This document shows, in pieces, positions 25,501 through 34,500 of a stretch of 64,000 bases of DNA (position 1 is its first letter; each line of letters begins with the position of its first letter). Below the pieces are notes generated by a model, which worked only from the letters and a program-made list of their open reading frames with translations, was not told where the DNA came from and did not search any database. The DNA is from Liolophura sinensis (lineage: Eukaryota; Mollusca; Polyplacophora; Chitonida; Chitonidae): contig NC_088302.1 of assembly GCF_032854445.1 (NCBI RefSeq), forward strand, positions 51,986,046 to 52,050,045, written 5' to 3'. The translations under genes were made by a program, and so were the position numbers.

Positions 25501-28500
25501 ATTCTTTGGATACCAGGCCTACTAATGTCGCTACTGAGAGATAGAACAACTCCCTTATTGACCTTTATCTCTTGACCAGCACTATGGAAACCTATTTGTT
25601 TTATACTTGTACAGCCTAAATACTCTTGTCCTTTTTTGGAGTTGTCTCCCTTGTTTGCTGAACTCTTCTCTCTTTGTGTTGACATAAACTGGTATAAACT
25701 GTCCATTTCTTCTTCGTCCTTTCCTTCCTCTAGATTTTCACCATTTGTTTCCTGGACTACTGCACCCATGCTCCCGTCAAACAAGCTATTTAACAAATCA
25801 TCCAGAACCTGCTCTTTTTCGAGGGTTTTATCTTCGTCTGCATCAGCATTTGGTTCCCATTTGTCACCAACACGATGTTGCAGTATGTCACAAAGCTCTT
25901 CCACACCAAATCTGCAAATCAAATGAGGAAAAGAAATAGTTATCCATACAAAACAAATGTTGAGAGGTAATTAAAAAAAATAATCCAGCCCTTTGGCCTA
26001 CCTCATTGCAAAATAAACAATACTGACTCGTAATGGCAAACTGGCCATCCGCATTTTTGATAAAGGCAAAATATTAAAACTGTGAGAAATGCTGAGAGGT
26101 GTTAATGCTTAAATGACTGTGTGAATATCTGACCAGGATTTTCTCTGTAATTTCCATAAATATCCCTAAAAATGATTACTTATCTAAACTTCAGAGTTCC
26201 CATCACAGTAAACTTTCCGTAAGATTTTGAACAAAAAGTGTGTTGAATGATGCTAACCTCTGAGCAAGCTGAATCTCTTCCTCACAATTCCTGGATATGA
26301 CAATTTCTCCTGCATATATAAACTTGATCACATTTAGTACAGCCCTGCAAGTGAATTCTTCCAGGTGTAAATCCTCACTAGTCTGCTGGAGATCCTGAAA
26401 ATAAGCAGAAATTAATAATATGAAAATTGACTGGGGCACATTTAATCCTTTTGACAGCCATGTTACCAATGTAGTATAGTAAAGCATAAACCGGTCTACC
26501 AAATGCAACATGCCTATGTAAAACAGTTTATTACATATTTTCTGTATATCATTCCTCCAGGTTAAAGAATTGGTTGGTTGCTAAAGACAGTACAAATTGT
26601 ATTTTAACAGCAATACTTTAATTGTAATATAACCAGGCAAAACTGAAAACGTTATACTGATGACATAATATCTAGGAGCATCAATAACATTAGAAATACC
26701 ATGCAAACATACATAAGCTGGGGGCCACAGATTACGCTGGAGAACACTTGTACGTCTTTAAAGCACCTGATCAACCTTTCAATTTAATACAGCAACCAAC
26801 AGAGCAGGATTTGGAGGCTAACCATCTGAATTCATTGGTCACATGCTGATGAATGAATGAATGAGTGCTTGGGGTTTAACTTCGTACTTCACAATTTTTC
26901 AGTCATATGACGAGAAGGAGTCATTACGTGGGTGTACATATGATATTGTGCTTTCTTGTGGCAGGGAGAGTCCATGCTGCCAAAGGGCTACCACCACTGG
27001 AGTACATGTATCATGCCAAAGACACCACATAGAACACCCCACCCAGTTACATTATACTGACACCGCGACAACCAGTCATGTTTCCATCCCCTGACCTCTC
27101 AGTGCTGAGCACCACGCAAGGCAGCAGTAAGTACCATTTGTAAAGTGTTTGGTATGACCCAATTTTACAGGAAGCTGAGAAGGTTGCCCAGGAAGGTCCT
27201 TACCTCTGCCTACACATTTCAGATATGATAGGAACAGTTCACAACTCCATAAATTACCATCTAAATATGTCATATATTAATGACCTAGATATATATGCAA
27301 GTCACATATTTATTGTGTTTACTTTTTAGGCGAGTTTATTTTAACATTTCATGAATAAATCTTTTTCACTAGTTTGTGATTGAGATGACACCTTGTGATT
27401 GTGTATACTGATGAGCTGTGAAGCTCTTTTGGGCAAGCTCTTCTCGCACATTCTGACATGGTCTTAACTGTCTTCGTAAATCAATTCTGGTTTTGACCTC
27501 TAGCTAACTGTCGTATTGTGGGTTGGAAATGAAAAACAGAATGAACCACCATGTAACCAAAACATGTCCCTGTCTGCATGTTAAGACCACTCTTTCTCAT
27601 ATGCGAAAATCGGTTCGCTTACCTGAATCAACCGAGGACAGCGAGCTGCAAGGATCACTCTGTGAGCATGAACCACCTTCTGATCTCCTGTGAGAAGTCT
27701 TATATCGCTGAATATGGGGTTATTTACCAGGAATGATAACTGAGACAGGAGACTCTGGGTAATAATGGTTGGATCTACCTGTAACAGTTAAAGAGAATAC
27801 CTGGTAATGATGGCTGGATCTACCTGTAACAAGAATACCTGGAAACAACGACTGATCTACCTGTAACAGACCAGGAGAATACCTGGTAACAATGGCCAGA
27901 TCTACCTGTAACAGGTAACAAGAATACCTGGTAACATTGGCCGGATCTACCTGGAACAGATAACAAGACAACGTCTCAACAATGGCCGGATCTACCTATG
28001 ACAGATAACGAAAACACCTGGTAACAATGGCCGGATCTACCTGTAACAGATAACGAAAAATACCTCGCAACAATGACTGGATCTACCTATAACAGATAAC
28101 GAAAATACCTCGCAACAATGACTGGATCTACCCATAACAGATAACGAAAATACCTGGTAACAATGGCCTGATCTATCTGTAACAAATAACAAGAATATCT
28201 GTTAACAATGGGCCGACCTACATGCCACAGATAAGGAGAATACCTGGTAACAATGGCTGAATCTACCTGTAACCGATATCACAATACCTGGTAATAATGG
28301 CTGTGTCTACCCGTAACTAAAAAAAGTTTACAAAGCCCATCAGATGTAGGACAACAGATGCACAATTACTCACCTTACTCTTATCTTCCGGGCAAAAACC
28401 ACTGGCATCAAATGAGAAGCTTGTCTTCTTACTGTCGAAAAATTCATTGCCACTTTCATTTCCCCAGCTGTTTCCTTCTTGTGCAGCTACTTTGATAACT

Positions 28501-31500
28501 CCACAGTTGTCTGCTCTTGATGTAGCTTCCTCTTCAGGTTCTTCAGAAGTGTTGTTATCTGATCCATTTGCATAGTTATCTCCCCCTAGTTTAACAACCT
28601 CCTCAACACCCGAGCTATGCAACTCAGATAAACATGTAGCTCCCTCAATGTCCAGCGAACAGGCATTTTTTCCTGGTGCACTTTTGGAGATTTGAGATTT
28701 TTTTGAGGCATGGTTAAAAGATTTTACTAGAGAGGTAGAAGTTTGATTTTTGCAGTCTCTGTCAGCAGTGCTTTGTGAACTGCTTATGCGAGTGAGGTTC
28801 TGGGAAGTACACTTTGGGCTTGACTGTAAAACAGATTCATCCTCCTCAGCAGCCAATTCTGCCAAAACCACCGCCGTCTGCGTAGAGACAAAATCTACAC
28901 TACTGGCCTCATCCCCAATCTCTGTATCTTCAACCTGAAATACAGAGTTGTTAGACAGTTCAACAAGAATAAAACATTTTTAAAACTTTCTTTCCGTTAT
29001 ATTTTTGCAGAATTAATCTTTCTAATAGATTCTGATCCAAGAATGTCAAACCTTTTTCTTAAATGTTATTTAAATGTGACTGAAAGAAGTTCAAAACACA
29101 TCGGTGTGCAACATCGTATCCAGCTGAATAAAGAATAAATCCATCCATTTCTATGGACAATGCCTAATGGTCTTTCATAAGTATGCCGCTTTCATGACAC
29201 AAAAGATCTCCAAATCGATATTTTGAACATGAGGAACTTATGTGAAAGCTGGTTTATGTTTTCAGTTTAGAGTCTTTCCATAGTCAAAATTACCTTCGAC
29301 AGATTGCCACTATTTTTATCTGTCTTTCCTGTTCCAGCAAGTGCAGACATCTTGGCCAATAGTCTGTCAAAGTGAGCAGTGGATACCTTCACAAGGGGAC
29401 TTAACTCTTTTACATAATATATATCTGCTGTGTCTGAGTTCATGCAACTTTTTTTCCAAAGACTCAAATTCTGCAACAGAAGACAAAGTATGGATTCAAT
29501 TAAATTCACGCAGTGCAAACTTTTATGGTTTTTCTCACTCGTTTTCCAATCTCCAAGAACTCTGTCCATGAATTAAGTCGCCTTCTGACTTTTTCAGTTT
29601 GTCATGAACAGTTTCAGTAAAAAAAACACAGGGTTACTTACAAATTCTGCACAAAAATAAACATATGCTCAAAATTCCGCTGATTCCTATGTACATGTAA
29701 ATATTCACAAGTACCCACCGTTCTCTCAGTGCCGTTAAAAACTGACTGTTGTCTGTCCGTGTTCTTTGAGAACCTCTTTGTAACATCGCTTTCTGACATG
29801 GGAGGGGTGTTGTTGAAATGATTCGAATCCTGGGTGAAAAAATCACAAAGTGAGTGTCTGAGACATTCTAACCTACTTATGGGCAGAGTAATACACTACA
29901 ACAATCAGCTATTAGCACGGACTGTGCCACCAATGGACAAGCATGCATGACAACCAAAGACTGAAGTATATCTTTTTTTTTTTTCAAAGAGCGAATTAAT
30001 CTTTTGTTTTCCAAAGAAAGAATTATTCTGTTATTCAGACTAAATAAATGCTTGCACTTACAAAATGTAACCACCAATACACGTAAGGAAAACAGTTAAG
30101 CCTTGTCAAAGCAGACAGATATCAAAACATGGGAGGGAAAATAACCAAAAAACCATATGTAATATGCTGGAGAGACAAAAAAGGCTTACCCCAGGGGTGA
30201 CAACCATTGCTACTCGCTCTGCAATCTTCTTTCGTATTTCTTCAGTGGTGTATTTTAGAAGCAGTGGTAACTCTTCACCACTAAAATACAAAACCAATAT
30301 ACTTGTATGCCAATAATGGTAGATGGTAAAGATGGCTTTTAGAGGTGAAATCTCAACTTACGTGTACATTTCAGATGAAGCAGTCATTCTGTAATAAATC
30401 ATCATGACTGTAATACCTTGTAGATTCGATCGATGTAGAGAAGGCATAGCACAATGGAGACCACTGATGTTACAAACCGTGCTTTAATGCAAACCCATCC
30501 ACAATGTGAACAGCATGCCCAAAATAAATAGAACTGCAGAAATCTACTATAATCTGGATGTCCAAAATGCCCCTTTCACCTCCAGCATTTCAAAAATAAT
30601 CTGTGCACATGAAAATCCATTATTACATTAAGTACCTGAATATGGGCAATTAAATGATTTTCATTAAAAATAAGTTTCATAGGTAGCTGTGCAGTACTTT
30701 AGGAGGAATTGCATGGACAAAATCGGAAAAGCTCAAACATGCCCTGTTTTGGGGAATTTTATGAAAAAATGGTAATTATGAAAATAATTACTTGACTGTC
30801 ATTAAACTTAAGCATATGCAAGTTTCATGATAGGCAAATGTATGACAAGTTTTATCAAAATTTAGTTGAGGTGTTGGAGGGGAATTGCACTGAAAAAATG
30901 GTGTCTACAGACAGACAGAGTGAGTACATATAAATGTACCTTGTTGCAGAATGGATTTCAACCGCTCTTTTATTTAGCACCGCTTCCGGCGTACACCCCT
31001 ATTTCTAACAGGTGCCATGCAAAGCCGTAGGCTTAAACTTAAAAACTGCACAGCTATCCAATTAAATACATGAAATTCTGGAAAATTCTCACCGTGGTGT
31101 ACCGCAAAATCAACAGGTAGTCAAGCATCATATGGCCGTCCAATGATGTTGAATGCCTCGATCAGAGATTCCAAATCAGTGATATCGAAGTCAAACTTTT
31201 TTATGCCAACATATAAATGTGCTTCCTTGTTGCAGAACGGATTTCCACCGCTCTTTTATTTAGCACCGCTTCAATAACTGACTTGTCAAAGGCAAGTAAG
31301 CCGCCCCACCCAGGCCATTATACTGATATAGGTCTGCCAGACGTTGCACTATCCCCTTAATGCTGAACGCCAAGCAAGAAAGCTACACCCTCTTCTTTTA
31401 AGGTTTTGGGTGTGATTCGACCCAGGATTGACCCCGGATCTATCGCCCCGAAGCGAACGCTTTACCACTTGAGCCATCAGGGCCATTCAAACAGGAATGA

Positions 31501-34500
31501 TGATTCCAGTATACTCTCCCCCACCCCCACCCACCGAAGTTGTATTGTATTTCTCTGCATGTATTCATTTTTAGATTAGTGTTAAATGTTAACATTCTCT
31601 GTAGACGAAATCACAGGTACAGTCGAAACCATCACACCTTAAAATTTCCACACCACGACTCACATATGAGAATTTCCCTTCTTTCTTCTCCCTTTCTTGA
31701 TATCCTTGTCCAGCTTTTTACAGCCCAATGCTAATCTGTCAATAGATTCCAACTGGTCCAAAAGTTGTGTCTCCTGCTTCTGCTGTTCTTCAACCAGGGA
31801 AGTAGATAAAGCCAATGCAAATTGAGTGTCTTCATCAAGAGCTCTACAAAAAACACCACAATCCTCACAATAACTACTGACAATGTTGATCAATCATCAA
31901 ATCACCACCTGACATCATCAAGTCACCATCATCAACTGGTCCAATTTTTTTGAAATATATGTCATTAATTTATTTATTTATTTGATTTGTGTTTTATGCC
32001 CTACTTGACACTTGCCCTTATGCAGGTTCATCGCAGGCCTTTCGCACGCACGGCCTGTGTAGGTGTGGGTATGGACAACGTATGTTGGGCAATAGACTTC
32101 CGGCGTACACCCCTATTTCTAACAGGTGCCATGCAAAGCCGTAGGCTTAAACTTAAAAACTGCACAGCTATCCAATTAAATACATGAAATTCTGGAACAT
32201 TCTCACCGTGGCGTACCGCAAAATCAACAGGTAGTCAAGCATCATATGGCCGTCCAATGATGTTGAATGCCTCAATCAGGGATTCCAAATCAATGATATC
32301 GAAGTCAAACTTTTTTATGCCAACACCTGTCTCACAGTGGTTAACCCCTCCATGAAATCTACTAATTAACTTTATTTCTTGCTTGAGAGCCTATTGCAAC
32401 ATTAGAAGCTTACTCTCACTGCTATATCTGAACGCAAGGAATCAACAGTCATTCTAAAAACCTGTGTTTTCATTGGCTAATGACTGACAAGATGACCAAA
32501 GGTGTGGCAGGTCTCAAATGGCTATCTCTTTCAAGGCCATGTGTGTGCACCGAAAGTGAAAGAATATTTTTTACCATGTAATGCAACTTATACCTTTCTC
32601 CGACAAGTGTAATTAGAATGGTCTAGAACAGATATATCCAACATATTGGTGGTATTTTGCGCAGTACTCAAAAATATTTCACTTATACGACGGTGGGAAG
32701 ATTTCATCAAATGTCAACCATAAACTCAGTGTGCACAGGTGGAACATTGTGTTCGCATGTGTGACATTGGATGCCCACTGACAGCTTCATATTGCAAAAA
32801 TTCAAAACATCGTATTCGTGAAAGGCTATTGACTTTCCTGACCATATTTTTGGGAAACTCGCAGTCAAATGTTCCAAATTGTCTTATACAGGTAACTGAT
32901 AGCTTACAGAATTCAACATTGACCAATCAGATGAACTTATTTTCAATGACCCTCCCCTTGGAAAAAAGATTGATGGTGAAATCTCCAAATAGAATCTAAA
33001 CTAGATGACAAGAGTTCAAAATTTTACATTTCGTCATGTACTCAGTGACAATTACAACTTTTTATTACTACTTCGAGCTTTGCCTTGATACTAAACCATT
33101 TTAGTAAAACCATCATGAAGTCCTGTACTGGTTGATTTATTATAATGATGTTCACAACACTTAATCCTGTCCACACTGGCAAAACAACAGGTGGTCTCTT
33201 GCAGCGATCGACATGTTCCAAAAAATCACCAATTTATTATTCAATTACCAACATTTTAGAAACAGAAAAACATTGTTACTTCGTAACCATTTCCTGAAGA
33301 AATGAAAAACAAGTCCAAACAGAAAGAGTGTGCTTTTCAGAAGTCAAAACTACTCATATAGAGATTAAAGGCGCATAAATTGCACTGAAAGTTTCTCCTT
33401 CAGGGCAGATAAAACTGTGAGTAATGTTAATAACATACTTAGTTGTTCTCTTTGTCTTTGCAGATTGTCCTCTGTTTTTTGTCTTTTGTGCTCTGAAGAA
33501 AGAAAAGAAAAATAAGTGAGAAATTAAAAATATAAAGCAAAAAAGGAAAATAAATGAAAAAAATTGGTGACAAAAATGCAGGTCAATTAATATCCCCTTT
33601 ATAAAATCCTTAACATAACCCATATAAAAAAACATCATCAAAATACATAACCCAAAGTTTCAAACAATGGAGATAATAATGAAAAGTTTGTGAAAGCGAT
33701 GTGTGATCCTTGTATCTCCCATGTGGGGCAAACACCCTGAATCTGTAGCCCTAGATGACCCCTTACCTTGTGGTGAGTGGTATTTGCCCAGCTGTCAGCC
33801 GAGCCTCATGCTCCCTCCTCTGTTGCTCTATAAGCTGTGATAAGTGGTCTTGACCAACATTGCAGGACTTGGAACACCTATTCATATGGGATTTTCTAGA
33901 CTAACAAGAAAAAACAAACAGACAAAGAAAAGTTACTAAATGTAGTAAAAGTGAAGGTGAAATAGTTCCAGCGTACATGTACATTAAGGCATGACTGATG
34001 TCAATTATATTATCACAGATTGTAGACAAGGGATTCAGCAATGAATGTACTCCACCTTGGAAGAGTTTCTCTTGATGAAATGATTTTAAAAACAGTAACT
34101 TTCAAGAATACAATTTTTCTTTTATCTCATTTCAAGATTACTTCCCTGACGTTTGCCATGGCAGACACAACATAATGAATAGGTCAGGGCTTTGGCTAAT
34201 CAATGAAGTGTTTTTCTGCAAGTACTCCACAGCATTGCACACTTCATTTATATACAGTTACTGAATGCAGATACGCATTGTAACGACAGGTTACTCACTG
34301 CTTCTGTCTTCAGTGGTTTTCCACACATTGGACAGTCGAGAACCGCCTTCCTAGCCCTTTCCATGGCTTCAGAATCTGCCACAGCCACAGTAACAGCAGT
34401 CTCTTTCTGGAAACCCAAGACACAGGCCTTGTGAGACGCCAACATAATATAGGAAAACATGAATTTGTGTTAAGAGACCAGAAAACAATACAGGGAGGCA

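Noticed and set aside
17480..28320. Regular repeat arrays that could suggest CRISPR
   Set aside because: Units are contiguous with no unique spacers, and the genome is clearly animal.
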